Below are positions 23,399 to 40,200 of a stretch of 64,000 nt of DNA, piece by piece. Position 1 is the first letter of the stretch, and every line of letters begins with the position of its first letter. This stretch comes from Coleophoma eucalyptorum (taxonomy: Eukaryota; Ascomycota; Leotiomycetes; Helotiales; Dermateaceae): assembly GCA_026120035.1 (NCBI GenBank), contig JALRME010000004.1:1426001-1490000 (forward strand). Direction: 5' to 3'. Under the pieces are notes generated by a model. That model ran no database searches, was not told the origin of the DNA, and was given only the letters and a program-made list of their open reading frames with translations. The position numbers and the translations under genes are program-made.

Positions 23399-25471
23399 CT
23401 ATGCACCAACTCGTCTCCGTCTGGCACCAGGAAGCTCTTCCTGGGGGTGCACCACACGATAGTGACGTGTGAGAGCATCGGCCCTGCTGAAAGTCTTCTC
23501 TTCGGTACAGAGATTGCATCTGATCTTCTGCTTCCGAGCATTGTGAATAGTGTCCTCGTGTCGGGTGAGGTCATAAGGTCGGGAGAAGATGGTGTTGCAA
23601 GGCTTGCCAGTGCTAGGGTTGATACGTTCGCACTTGTGAGGGCCGGCTTGACTATTTGCCTGGTCCTCGGCATTTTCGGCATTACCACCGATCACTGTCG
23701 CGGTTTGTCGGTGACCCTCGCGCTTATGCTTCTGAAGCTTGGCGGGAGTGTCGAATCGTAATGTGCAGTTGTGATATGTGCACGTGTAAGTTCCGCCATC
23801 AGCAGATGTTCTCGCGGGCCGCCTGATCTCAGATGATTCTGGAGTATACTCGCTGCTGCTAGACTCCATAGAAGTCAAAGTCGACGGAAAGTTCTCGGCG
23901 CTGGAAGCGTTGCTGGTCTGACCTCTAGCTTGCGGGACAAATGGATATTGTTGCTGCATTGTTCGGATGTTGCCCGTGATAACGGGTGCTCCAAAATTGA
24001 AATTTGATGCTTGAGGCGTATTGTGAGACGACGTCGAGTAGGCCCCAGAGCTCTCTCTTCTTGAAGTAGCCATACTACCAAAACTTTGTTGTGATGAGGT
24101 GTCGTCCATCTCAGGCTCTTGGATGCGAGATTGCTGCACTTGAGGGCGATGATACTGCTGAGGTGACGATTGCTCTTGCTTGGGAAACAAAGGCATATTC
24201 GCATCCTCGTCGCTCTCGTGATATATCAAGTCCACATCCTTTGGTGAGATGGTCTTTGGTGGCGACCTGGCTGGAGATTGTCTCTCCATTTGTTGTCGGA
24301 GAGCCATCGCATCATTCTCGGCCTTTTGCTGCTCTCTCAAGCCCGACGCTGTCCCCAATCGCATATTCTGGAGGTTTTGCGCTCCAAACTTGTTATGAGT
24401 TGGGGCCAGTGGAGAGCCTTGACGGAATGGAGAGCGTTCGCGAGATGGAACGTTCATCGGCGTTTGAGACATGGAACTCAAGTGCTGGTTGTTTGCCGCT
24501 CGAAGTCTTTGGTTAAAGATATCGTTCTGCGCAGACGAAACGGTTGACTGTCCAGATCTCGCAGGTGTTGCAGAGGTGATCTGGAAGTTTGGATTGTACA
24601 GCTCATCTTGATAGATGTCTGTCATGGTTCGGTCGAGCTTGGGCATGGTGCTTCTGTAGTCTGAAGGAACACAAAATTGTAAGTATTCGTTCAGCCAGAA
24701 GTCGACGCTCGAGGAAATAGTCTCACCATGCTTTCTCCGGTCTTCGTTGAATGCTGGAGGCGTTGATGGTGAGTCATTGCTTGCCACCGATACAACTGAA
24801 GGTCGGCCGGAGTGGCCGAAGTCAGGAGCAGGCATCAGCTCAGCGTCACCCATTGCCGGTTGCGACCTTGAAACTCCGTCGCCGCTCATGGCTGCAAGCT
24901 GACTGAAGTCGGCGTTATTGCTGAAGTCTGGATAATTTTGTGGGTTGAATCTCGAGTATTGAGATGTCAGGAACTGCTCCTGTGATGGTGTATGCGCTGG
25001 GGTCAGAGGCTTCGAGTTGGAGTGATATTGTTGAGACTGGTCGTGTAGGTCATAATATATATCAACAGGATCGGTTGACAGCGCGATTTGTGGATTTGAA
25101 GCCGTTGGGTTGTTGTAAGGAGAAGCTGGCCCCGCGGAGCCCAGCGATGATAGAGAGGATTCGCGGTGGTGATGTGTTCGGGTAGTTGCAGACTTAGGCG
25201 TCAGTTGGCCGTTCGAAAGCCAGCTGCTGTTGTGCTCAGACTGCATCAGTTCTGGTTGTCGAACCTGGATGCGAAGGTTCGAAGAGGACTGCTGTTGAGG
25301 TTGGAACGGAAATAAGTTGCTCTGGTCGGCGCCAAAGGTGAAAAGGGAGTTTGAAATATTGTCGTATGATTGAGGAGTAGTGTTGGACAATGTAGACGAC
25401 GCAGGCCAGTAGTCGTTGTTCTGGATGGGCGTAAATGACGAAGGTCGTCTTGAAGGTTGGGCACTTAGCAT
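23399..25471 (-). CDS. Rpn4-like C2H2 zinc-finger transcription factor
   Basis: A single long frame of 690 aa from the ATG at 25471; the frame is open further upstream but holds no earlier ATG. The body is Gln/Ser/Pro-rich and disordered, typical of an activator. The C-terminus has three C2H2 fingers: C564/C569/H582/H587, C614/C625/H638/H643 and C652/C655/H670/H675. The second (CERINPSTGKPCNTIFSRPYDLTRHEDTIH) and third (with EEKTFSRADALTRH) resemble the paired fingers of yeast Rpn4, the activator of proteasome genes through PACE elements. The same target set here is inference. A possible 66-nt in-frame intron (24661-24726, GTGAGA...CTTCAG) lies within the frame and would remove 22 residues including DFWLNEYLQF. 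I kept it as coding because it is open and not stop-containing. Confidence 0.72.
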   Translation of the reverse strand: MLSAQPSRRPSSFTPIQNNDYWPASSTLSNTTPQSYDNISNSLFTFGADQSNLFPFQPQQQSSSNLRIQVRQPELMQSEHNSSWLSNGQLTPKSATTRTHHHRESSLSSLGSAGPASPYNNPTASNPQIALSTDPVDIYYDLHDQSQQYHSNSKPLTPAHTPSQEQFLTSQYSRFNPQNYPDFSNNADFSQLAAMSGDGVSRSQPAMGDAELMPAPDFGHSGRPSVVSVASNDSPSTPPAFNEDRRKHGETISSSVDFWLNEYLQFCVPSDYRSTMPKLDRTMTDIYQDELYNPNFQITSATPARSGQSTVSSAQNDIFNQRLRAANNQHLSSMSQTPMNVPSRERSPFRQGSPLAPTHNKFGAQNLQNMRLGTASGLREQQKAENDAMALRQQMERQSPARSPPKTISPKDVDLIYHESDEDANMPLFPKQEQSSPQQYHRPQVQQSRIQEPEMDDTSSQQSFGSMATSRRESSGAYSTSSHNTPQASNFNFGAPVITGNIRTMQQQYPFVPQARGQTSNASSAENFPSTLTSMESSSSEYTPESSEIRRPARTSADGGTYTCTYHNCTLRFDTPAKLQKHKREGHRQTATVIGGNAENAEDQANSQAGPHKCERINPSTGKPCNTIFSRPYDLTRHEDTIHNARKQKIRCNLCTEEKTFSRADALTRHYRVVHPQEELPGARRRRVGA

Positions 25472-27519
25472 AGTTGGTCGATCTCGAAAAAGCTGGGTGG
25501 CGAGTACCCAACTTATAGGGAACGGGGTGACTCGTACTCGGGAGCGTACCAGTATGAGTAAGTGAGGAAGGAGGCCGGAGATGGTGGAAGTAACTAGAAC
25601 GGCTTTGTAATCCAACAAAGGACAAAATGGAATTCGGAATCTGGTGAGCTGCGCGTGATGGGGGGGTAATGGGGAGATATATCAAATGGCAGTTTCGCTG
25701 ATTTATCGTCGCCGAAGCCCCTTCGAGGAGCACCCGACTCTATATCTCATGTCATTCAAAATCCTGTCGCTCGCATTGATCTTGCCGACCACCCAAGATG
25801 ACGTTATGGGCAGACGCACTAGTCCGCATCGGGCGGGGGTGGGTCTCTGCAGAATGCCCGGAAGGAGATGACGAGGGCTATGCGAGCATCGGGCCAATCA
25901 TGCGTGACGTCGAAGACCCTGAGGTTTTTCTGCACACACCCTCGGCTGCTCCGTACCTTAACTCATCGCGCCTAAGTTTAGAGAGGCAAAGCCACTGGAG
26001 CCTATGGCATGCGGATGTTTCCAAACCGATCGACATGCATGCCTCCCGAACACCGGTTGGACAGCAGAGCTGGGCAGGTTTGGGACAGCACACAACAGCG
26101 GACCAACTGTGGCTGAGGTGCTTGAAGGTACTTGACTTTACCGCAGAATGTCACGCAAGGAACTGACCCTACCCTGCCCTACCCTCTCTCGCTGGCTGGC
26201 CTTCGGGGAGGAGGACCTCGGCACTTTCAGTAGCGGAGGATCTCTTTGTGATTCTATGCGCTGCGCTCCTCTTCCATCCTACTGACTCACGCGTGCGGGC
26301 CCTGTGATTGGTTAGGAGCTATCCTTGGGTCCAGCTGATTGGATTTGTTGGGCATCAGCCTCAGTAAAGGTCTGGGGTTGGATCATTCCAGCCACGATTC
26401 GTTTACCGCATTCGGGTTATCTGCTTGCTGTCCTTATGTTTCCTCTTCTGCTAGCTCAGCGAGCATGAACAGGCCTCGTAATCATGACAGGCAGAGAATG
26501 CCATGTCAGAGCCAACAATGCGATGACTGATTTCCATGCTTTCCGTCTTCCTCTGCTGCCCGTCCAAGGCGAGGGCGTGTTCACCTCATCCGCACTGCCG
26601 GGGCCTTTTCGGCCGTTAGCCTTTGCTTACTCACCTGGGAGACGGTGATTGAAAAGCATTTAGACAACGACCGGTGTTAAGAAGCACCCGGTCGTACCGT
26701 ACCGAGTGCGGCCATACACTGCACTGCAGCAGGATATAGAAATCACCCAGACCCAACTCCGCGGCTTTAGAGCTGACGGGTCCTGAGAACGGATTTGAGC
26801 GGAGGAATGGTCTTAACTGCTGGATACAGCGAGCGCTGTAGCGAGCACTAAGCCGACGAAACCGAGCTGGCCACTCGCGCGCACAGGAGGCCACACCCGG
26901 TCTCGTGGTGCATATCACCGGCAGAAATCCAGAGCCAGATGCTGACTGGTGGTGCGAGTGGACGACAGTGGACAGCTGTGGACGACTGGATCCCAACCTA
27001 GAACCGCACCGAAGGCACTGCCAGGGTCGATGGCCGGCGCACCACCACGCTCCAGAGCGAAACCGAGGGCTGAGCACACGACAATGAAAAGCATACTTCC
27101 ACCGTAGATAGATAGCATTATGCGAGGATGAAAATTATTGCTCACACCAAAGGCTTGGGCGGAGGACATGGACCACATTCTTCTGCAGGTACAGCATGGT
27201 CAGAGGGTCCAGATGCCAGCCTGCCAGCAAGCAAAAAGACCCTGACAAGCTGTGGCATAGCATGTCTTTCATGCAGCCTCCCTTTCCCTCCCCACAATAC
27301 CGCAGATCCGGGCTGGCAATGGCAGATCGACCCCAAATGTAGAGCCTAGCGCTGCGCCGTGCATGCCATCTGTGGCTGAGTGCAGCACCGTTGGCTCTTG
27401 TTGGCTCTCTGGCCCTTCGCTTGACTCTGCTGGACGGCTCCGACTGCCCTCTCTGCCACCCTCCCTCTCTCGTCTGCTCGGACTCACCCGATCAAAGACA
27501 TTTCACCTCAACCAATATT

Positions 27520-27556
27520 GCATGGCATAACATAGCGTAGCATGGCATAGCATAGG
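27520..27556. repeat. Imperfect GCATGGCATA/GCATAG repeat
   Basis: Four to five imperfect copies of a 10-bp unit related to CATGGCATAG/CATAGCGTAG lie in tandem. Function unknown. Confidence 0.6.
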
Positions 27557-27700
27557 GGCAGAGACACCTTCTCGGATCGCTCTAAGATCACCGTCGCAAC
27601 CTTTCTGAGATGGCATCTATCCCTTCATCAATACGGACGATGACTCTATATTTGGCACCCCGCGTATCTGGGGTTGGCGGTGTCGACGCTGAATGCTCGA

Positions 27701-27752
27701 TGCGATGCGACACACGACACGACGACACAACACGGCACGACACGACGACGGC
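27701..27752. repeat. Imperfect GACACGAC-type low-complexity repeat
   Basis: Alternating CGATG and CACGACGACA-like words make a C/G/A-biased low-complexity tract with almost no T on the plus strand. It is likely replication slippage DNA. Confidence 0.55.
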
Positions 27753-28198
27753 ACTTAACTTAACCTACCTCCAAACATGGAGCATCGCGTCGTGTTTGCT
27801 GCCATGAAAACTCTCGCAAAGCCCTATGTCTGGATTCATGAATCTTGTCCCGCCAGCGTCGTTGCCTCTGCCTCTGGTTGGATGCCAATCCTCTGGGCGT
27901 ACAAAAATACGCGGTCGGTCTTTGGCGGGGCAGCCAGAAGCAGAGAACTGTCCGGCGCCAGAGGATTTGCATTCGTGTTCAGGGCAAAGCAGTACGAGGC
28001 ATACCCATCAACATAACACATAAGCATATTTTTTCGGAGGAAAAGATCCTTCACCACTCCTTTCGTCTTCCTGGCTCGTCCCCACGGCTGCTGTACCAAT
28101 CCTGCACTGGGGTCCTTCAATGCATCCGAGCCTAAAATTCTAAAATCCCAACATATGCAGGGTAATGCCGGAAGGCCCTCTATCATAAAAAAAACTTT

Positions 28199-29044
28199 TT
28201 ATTCAGTGCTTCGAGATTCACGGCCACCCCCTGGACTTGCAGACAAACACGCAGCCTCTGAGTGGAATAATACACAATTGTATCGCCATGAGTAAGGATG
28301 TTCAGTTGATGTACGTGAGGGATAGACACAGGCAACGTAGCACGACCCCAAAGTGGACAATGGAGTGAGAGGGAGGATTTCTTCACTACCATCAGTCCTT
28401 CGTGTGTTGTGTAATCGAGTCGAGCTGGAAAAAAAAAAGCCACTTCGTCTTCCATCCCCGTCCACCGTCGGGAATGGCCCTCCCCCGCTCGCGCAGCCAG
28501 CCGTAAGCCTTACGAGGAGGGTCGGAAGCAATGAAGGTTGTTCGGTGCGGTAAGTGGGTACGCCTGGACGGTAGTGTAAGGTAACCCGAACAAGCAATTG
28601 CAAGCAGCAAAACATAAGCACACTGCGACCATCACCAACTAACCTTCGCCTTGTGTTGTTTAAACTTTGATTTTCCCTTCCCAAACTTTCCGACCTTTCT
28701 CCTTCTCCCCGACTTGTGCGGTGTGGACATGTCAGAATTGGTGGGTGTGCTGGCGGGCCTAACGATTCGCTCGAGGGCCGATTTTCGCACAACCCTAATG
28801 CTTCCAGTGCTGCCAGAACATCCGAGTCCTCCCGACCAAGCCGTTCCGCGTCTTGATCCCATCGTATCGGCCTCAGAATTGCAATGAGATTGTCTTGTAT
28901 GGTGTTGGCGTCTAACCCTGGCTTACTTCGGTCGTATCTGGCTGACCACTGAGCAGGGGCGGCAGTTGGGGATTCAGCTCTCGAAGCATGCCTGCCAAAA
29001 TGACCTTCTAGAAGCTGGGCTGCAGATGCAGAGGAGAGGCGCAT
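28199..29044 (-). CDS. Uncertain open reading frame, 281 aa, no recognised domain
   Basis: This is the longest unbroken ATG-started frame in the 6.2-kb gene-poor region. The translation is Arg/Ser/Gly-rich with no signal peptide, membrane helix or motif that I recognise. Its last third runs across a poly-A/T tract at 28430-28440, giving Phe-Phe-Phe, which is unusual for real coding DNA. Competing frames exist on the other strand. It is most likely a chance frame in GC-rich DNA. I list it because of its length only. Confidence 0.15.
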   Translation of the reverse strand: MRLSSASAAQLLEGHFGRHASRAESPTAAPAQWSARYDRSKPGLDANTIQDNLIAILRPIRWDQDAERLGREDSDVLAALEALGLCENRPSSESLGPPAHPPILTCPHRTSRGEGERSESLGRENQSLNNTRRRLVGDGRSVLMFCCLQLLVRVTLHYRPGVPTYRTEQPSLLPTLLVRLTAGCASGGGPFPTVDGDGRRSGFFFSSSTRLHNTRRTDGSEEILPLTPLSTLGSCYVACVYPSRTSTEHPYSWRYNCVLFHSEAACLSASPGGGRESRSTE

Positions 29045-30410
29045 GCATTCTTGATTACTCGAGCTGCTCCCTTAATCAAGAAAGTAATCCGTTGCCAATC
29101 TTCACCCCTTTCTGACTCCGTATTTCGGAAAATGCATTGCTGTCTTGGTTCTTGAGATGCAGCGGCCTGAAGCTTGATCCCGTAGCAGGTAGTTGGCGCT
29201 GCCCCGTAATCTTGATGTCGTTCGGTTGCTATCTTTAGTATTTTGCTCCAGCTTAAGCTGTTAAGAATGTTGGATCTTGCAACGTTACCTTATCTTACCT
29301 CACCCAACCTAAGCTAACCTCACCTACCTGCACGCCCTTTTGGCCATGTGGAGGCATATCCTGTAGATCCACTGGTGTGGCTGGCAGTTCGCACTAAGTA
29401 CCTGACAGGTCCTCGGTCCATCGAGATCACTAAGTCGGTGATAACAACACAATGCCTTACACGCCTTGGATGATTATGAATGTTTTATAAATCCATGCAT
29501 CTAGTTTGCAGAACAGGTTGGAACATCCATCTATGATTTGTAACCATCAAAGCAATTTCAATCAATTTCAGTCAATTTCAATGGCTGTAGTTTCTAGACG
29601 TTACAACCACCGACTCTTCCCCCGGCTTCGGCTAGAAGATTCGGTAAAGTTGTGCCCAGTAGCTTCGTCGTCAATGACATAGATATATAGACCTTACTCG
29701 AATTGATTCATGCCCAAATCCAGGATGGTTCTCGCAGCGGCAAAGACCAAACAAACGTCTTTTGGGCTGCTTATCAGAACCCAGGGTGCTTGTAGGAACT
29801 TCGAGAAAACCTCTGCTCAGGGGGAGATAAGTACAGAACCCTACTATCCAGGGTTCACCAGTTCTTCCTTGTAACTACCGTTAGCTTTACAAATACACCT
29901 CCCATAGTAAGTAATATCTAAGGGCATCAAACGTCCCCCGAGCCGCCGATTCCGTACATTTCAATCCTGCCCGTTTGCACCCACTTGGCGGGAGGGGGGA
30001 AGCCACTTACAAACCCCAACCAATTCACTCCAACGGCCGAACAACCCGCCTTGTCATCTCCCAAACCCAAACAAGAAAATGCATGGTCATATAAAGTAAG
30101 AACGAAAACAAAAAACAAAAAACAAGGCGTGCAATTTCAAAACCCGTGGCTCTGCAGTGCCGTAAGAGAAGATGCAAAAACCCGACAGAACGTCCCAACC
30201 TTTCTTTCATAGTGGAGAACAAACAACCACCCAACCCAGCTAGCCAGCTGCAGCCGTCGCCGAAAACATGGCAACAGAACGCTCTTCCCCAAAGGAAAAA
30301 AAAACCCTCAATTGGAATCTTCCGCTGCAAAATTCACTTTTTTCCTTCCCCCCCCCCCTCTTTTCCCTAAAAACGAAACCGCACACCATCAGCATCAGAC
30401 ATAAGCCCTG

Positions 30411-30470
30411 CCCCCCCCCCCCCCCGAAAAAAGAAAAGGAAAGACAGGAAAAAAAAAAAAAAAAAAAAAA
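30411..30470. repeat. C15 and A22 homopolymer pair
   Basis: A run of 15 C (30411-30425) is followed by a purine-rich stretch and then 22 A (30449-30470). Another run of 11 C ends at 30358. Such tracts are prone to slippage and, on the minus strand, give long G runs. Exact run lengths may suffer from sequencing error. Confidence 0.8.
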
Positions 30471-30923
30471 GAGGGCGGATATATCTCCGCGTCGGTGATA
30501 TCCAATAGGTTTGTGTAACAAAATAAAACGACCATTATTAGACTTTTTAATTTTTGGCTTGTCCTTACTGCACGGCACTTACTGTGCAAGACCGCCGATC
30601 GTTTCCCTCTGTCATTCGGGGAAATGGCCCCAAAGCAGAAGGGGGAGTCACGAAAAAACCATGCAGCCAGCGATTGAAAACCCTCTCTTCTCTCGGCGCG
30701 CTGGCGGGGAGGATGATTGCTGAGCTGATGATGATGTCATTTGGGTTCAGCTGCTCGCACATTTTCTCCCGCCTGAAGACAAGCTGATTAAGCGAGCGGC
30801 CGTGCCAAGCTCAGCAAGTTATTCATTCCTACCTGTCCTGTCATCGTGGTCTGTTCCCTCCCCCACCTCCCGGCCGCCTTGGAACTATTTTTTTTGGTAA
30901 CATATCATTAATTATGCACCCGC

Positions 30924-30947
30924 GATGATGATGATGATGATGATGAT
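30924..30947. repeat. (GAT)8 microsatellite
   Basis: Eight uninterrupted GAT units followed by related GGTGGTGAT DNA, in non-coding sequence. A useful length-polymorphic marker by appearance; no function implied. Confidence 0.85.
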
Positions 30948-31673
30948 GGTGTGGAGGTGGTGGTGATGATGACCTTGCTTTGTGTTGTTTGAGCCATACA
31001 GGGACCCTTACACACAAGCACAGATCATGCAAGAGATCGATATATTGATTGGGTTATTGACCCGTTGATTGAATTGATGGCTGAGGAGGGTTGTGATTCG
31101 TGTGGAGGGGCAAATCTTACCCTTATACAGATGGTTTGATAGATAGATACACGGAGGATAGACATAGTTAGAGCACAGGAGAAAAAGCGAGCGTTGATAT
31201 CTATGAATAACTAACTTCCTTGTTATATCCTACCTGTTGTGCATCTGTCAACTTTCTATCTCCTCCCGAACCTTGGCAAAGACCCTGAATTAACCCTTGC
31301 AATGTACAAAGGACCCTGGATTGAGGTTGTGGGCACGTGAAGTGACATTTAGGGCGACCACAAATTCTATCTTTGGTTGACATGACTGGTTTATGGGTCT
31401 TACCGTCTCTGAGTGGAATTCCGGTTCTCAACTACATTAGAACATGTTGAGGCTTGACCCCTGGTTAGGATGCATGGTGAAAGTACGGCTTAGGACGAAC
31501 AGGTACTGAACCATGCTGCCTTATATACGAAGGGCGTAAGAGGTAGATCGGAGGAACTCATGAATCTCCCCGCAAAGTAATATCACAGTCAAAGTCTATC
31601 AATAGATATGTTCTATTTCAGGAACCTACAAGCACTTTTAATACGAATACCAAAAAGTTGACATGCTCATCTT

Positions 31674-37280
<5,607 letters not shown>

Positions 37281-40200
37281 ATGCATAACAGCAAAGAAGA
37301 TCGAGAAACGACCATGAGTGCAGGTGAAGGGGATCTTGAGCAAATGGATTGGGGTGCCCCTCCCCCGTATGAGGTCTACATTGAATCGCAAGGAAACAAT
37401 ATGTCTGCACAGGTAACGGGTAAGTGGTGGGCAAGGTTCACGGTTCTGGAGATATCCATGCTTAAACACTGATAGATAATGGCCGCTTCAGCATGCAAAT
37501 CACGGGGATCGAACAAGGGTTCACTCTACCGCCGATTCCAGCAGCAACTCCCGAATCTCTCTGGAGAAATAGGTCCCAAGCCGCGACTCACTTATATCCA
37601 GAATTGAACATAGTTATTCAGGTTGTTGGAAGTAGAGGTAGGAGCCCTGACTTGGTTAGCCCATTATCGCTAAATATTGCAAAGGAGATGTCCAGCCCTT
37701 TATTGCTTTAGGACAGGAACTCAAAGCTGTTGGCCATCGAGTACGGCTAGCAACACACGATATGTTTGCCAGCTTCATCCTGGAATCCGGTCTTGAATTC
37801 TTTCCCATCGGTGGAGATCCAGCCGAACTCATGGCCTATATGGTCAAGAACCCTGGTATCCTTCCTACTTTGGAAACTGTTCGAGCTGGCGATATGTAAG
37901 TTCACTGGGAGAAGGGTTTCGGTCAAAAAAATCTAACACTCGGGATATTCAGTGCAAAGAAGCGCAAGATGATCGCGCAAATGCTAGAGGGGTTCTGGCA
38001 ATCATGTATTGCAAGTGATCCTTCGACAGGAATACCATTTGTAGCAGAGGCTATTATCGCGAACCCTCCAAGCTTTGCACATCTTCATTGCGCACAAGCT
38101 CTCTCAATTCCTGTGCATCTGATGTTTACAATGCCATGGAGCCGGACTCGGGCTTTCCCGCATCCTCTTGCGAATATCCAAGTTACAAAGGCTGATCCAT
38201 CAACGACAAACTTTCTGTCCTACGGGCTTGTCGATACTTTAACTTGGCAAGGGTGAGTCTCTTGCGTATCCATTGTTATTCTACATAGCTAAGTAAGCAG
38301 CCTTGGAGATATAATCAATTATTGGCGAAGGCATACTTTAAATCTTGAATCTGTGCCACCGATGGTCGGCCCGTATTTAGCAGATGCTTTGGAGATACCA
38401 TTCACGTATTGTTGGTCGCCATCGCTAGTCCCAAAGCCACGAGATTGGCCTTCTTACATTGGTTTGTAATCATCCTCTACCTTTGGACTCTTGATTAATC
38501 TAGATTTTAGACGTCTGCGGTTTCTTCTTTCGCAATTTTCCTTCATATACTCCGACACCTGAGCTAGATAAGTTTCTAAAATCCGGCTCGAAGCCTGTTT
38601 ATATAGGATTCGGTAGTATTGTCATGGAAGACCCGCAAAAAATGACTCAAATAATAGTTGAAGCAATTCGAGATTGTAATGTTCGAGCAATCGTGTCAAG
38701 AGGTTGGAGCAAATTAGGGTCTGGAATCAATGATGAGAACATCTTGTTCATTGATGACTGCCCTCATGGTAAGCATCATTCATTCCTAGACAGATATTTT
38801 GTTCAACTTACTAAAACTGCGCTAGAGTGGCTGTTTAAACATGTTGCCGCGGTGGTGCATCATGGTGGAGCTGGTACCACAGCCTGTGGATTGGCCAATG
38901 GTTGTCCAACGACTATCGTCCCTTTCTTTGGAGAGTAAGCTTCTGCTTGATATCTTCTTGCGATTGAGCAAGCTAACCCGGAAATAGTCAACCGTTCTGG
39001 GGAAATATGGTAGCTGCTGCTGCCGCGGGTCCGCATCCAATAGAAAATAAATTGTTGGGCAGCGACGCTCTAGCCAAAGCCATATCCTTCTGTCTACTAC
39101 CAGAAACACAGTATGCAGCAAGGAAGCTCTCATTTGGGATGAAGTCCGATAATGGTGTCAAGGAGGCTGTCCAGTCATTCCATCAAAACCTCCCTATCAA
39201 TAACATGGCTTGCGAACTCTTGTCAAAGAAAGCTGCAACTTGGGTTTGGTCGAAGCGCAAGCAAACTGTAAAGTTGTCTCATCGAGCTGCAGCAATACTG
39301 GTTGAATATGGTCATATTGATGTGAAGGATTTGAAATTGTGAGTTCCTTGAATGATACAGGCCATCGAACCCTTATACTTATGCTTCGCCAGAATCAAAA
39401 CCAAACCAATATACATCAATGTGCGACGTTGGGATCCGTTCACTGCAACCACGTCTGCTGCTGTCAATAGCATCGGAAATATGGGCTCCGCCTTAAGCGA
39501 TGTAGTTCAAGCACCGGTCCGAGAGTATAGAAAGGCACAAACGTTAACCCGTCCAGAAAGTGGCAACTCCAAGACCGCTAATGCTGTAGGGAAGGCTACC
39601 AGTGCCAGCTTAGGCAAATTTGGATCAACATTGATTAAGACGGGTATTGATCTTCCTTTGGCCTTCGCAGATGGATTCCGGGACGTGCCTAGACTCTATG
39701 GTCAGAAAGTGCGTGATCATGGCCCTATCAGTGATTGGAAGACCGGAGGAGTTGTTGGTGGCAAGGTAAGACCCTTCGTATTTTGAAGAGACTAAGACTC
39801 TAATTGTGTTTAAGGCTCTAGTATATGGGATGTATGATGGGTACACAGGATTATTCAAAGATCCATATAAAGGAGCCAAGAAAGAAGGCGCGGCGGGGTT
39901 CGCGAAAGGACTTGCTACAGGAGTGGCAGGTTTCATGACGAAGAATGCAAATGGCAAGTAGCCTTGTGGTCATTATCTTCCCATGTACTAACTTTTCTAG
40001 CAATCTTCGGTTTAATAACGTATCCAGCTCTAGGGCTGTATCGCAGTTTTGAAACCCAGGAAGTAACTGGGGCACAAGCAATGATCTTGATGGCACAAAA
40101 AGATTATGGATCCTATCTTGCTCACACCGAACCTGTAAATAAAGATGAGATTGCCGAGCTCGTGGAGACTTTCGAAGACAGGAGATTATTCCAGATATGA
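37281..40200 (+). CDS. GT1-family sterol glucosyltransferase-like UDP-glycosyltransferase
   Basis: Eleven exons give 800 aa: 37281-37419, 37476-37637, 37685-37895, 37953-38252, 38301-38461, 38511-38768, 38826-38934, 38988-39338, 39393-39765, 39815-39953 and 40001-40200. The N-terminal GT28-type domain starts at [17 protein letters not shown] (residue 102 on) and the C-terminal nucleotide-sugar domain carries HHGGAGTT (422-429) with PFFGDQPFWG, the motif that binds UDP-glucose in Atg26/UGT80 enzymes. It lacks the GRAM and PH domains of Atg26. A C-terminal extension of about 240 residues with Gly/Ala-rich helices ([17 protein letters not shown]) is common in mould relatives. It probably transfers a sugar to sterols or other lipids; the acceptor is unknown. 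The last intron has a GC donor (G|GCAAGT), while the others are GT-AG. Confidence 0.9.

Larger units (their letters stand above)
25472..31673. other. 6.2-kb gene-poor region with simple repeats
   Basis: This lies between the start of the Rpn4-like gene (minus) and the stop of ARO1 (minus). Much of it is probably the upstream region of the transcription-factor gene. I recognise no protein domain on either strand. Short frames overlap densely because the base composition at about 25.8-29.0 kb is relatively GC-rich. From 29.9 to 31.1 kb there are long poly-C, poly-A and GAT tracts. Imperfect TTACCT/CACCTAACC-like repeats lie at about 29285-29335. A long non-coding transcript is possible but not shown by the sequence. 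Confidence 0.5.

Noticed and set aside
25472..25618. Upstream extension of the Rpn4-like protein by 49 residues
   Set aside because: The frame is open but would begin with TTG; the first ATG is at 25471.
26631..28186. Several minus- and plus-strand frames of 60-150 codons
   Set aside because: Dense overlapping frames in GC-rich DNA without shared splice signals or domains.
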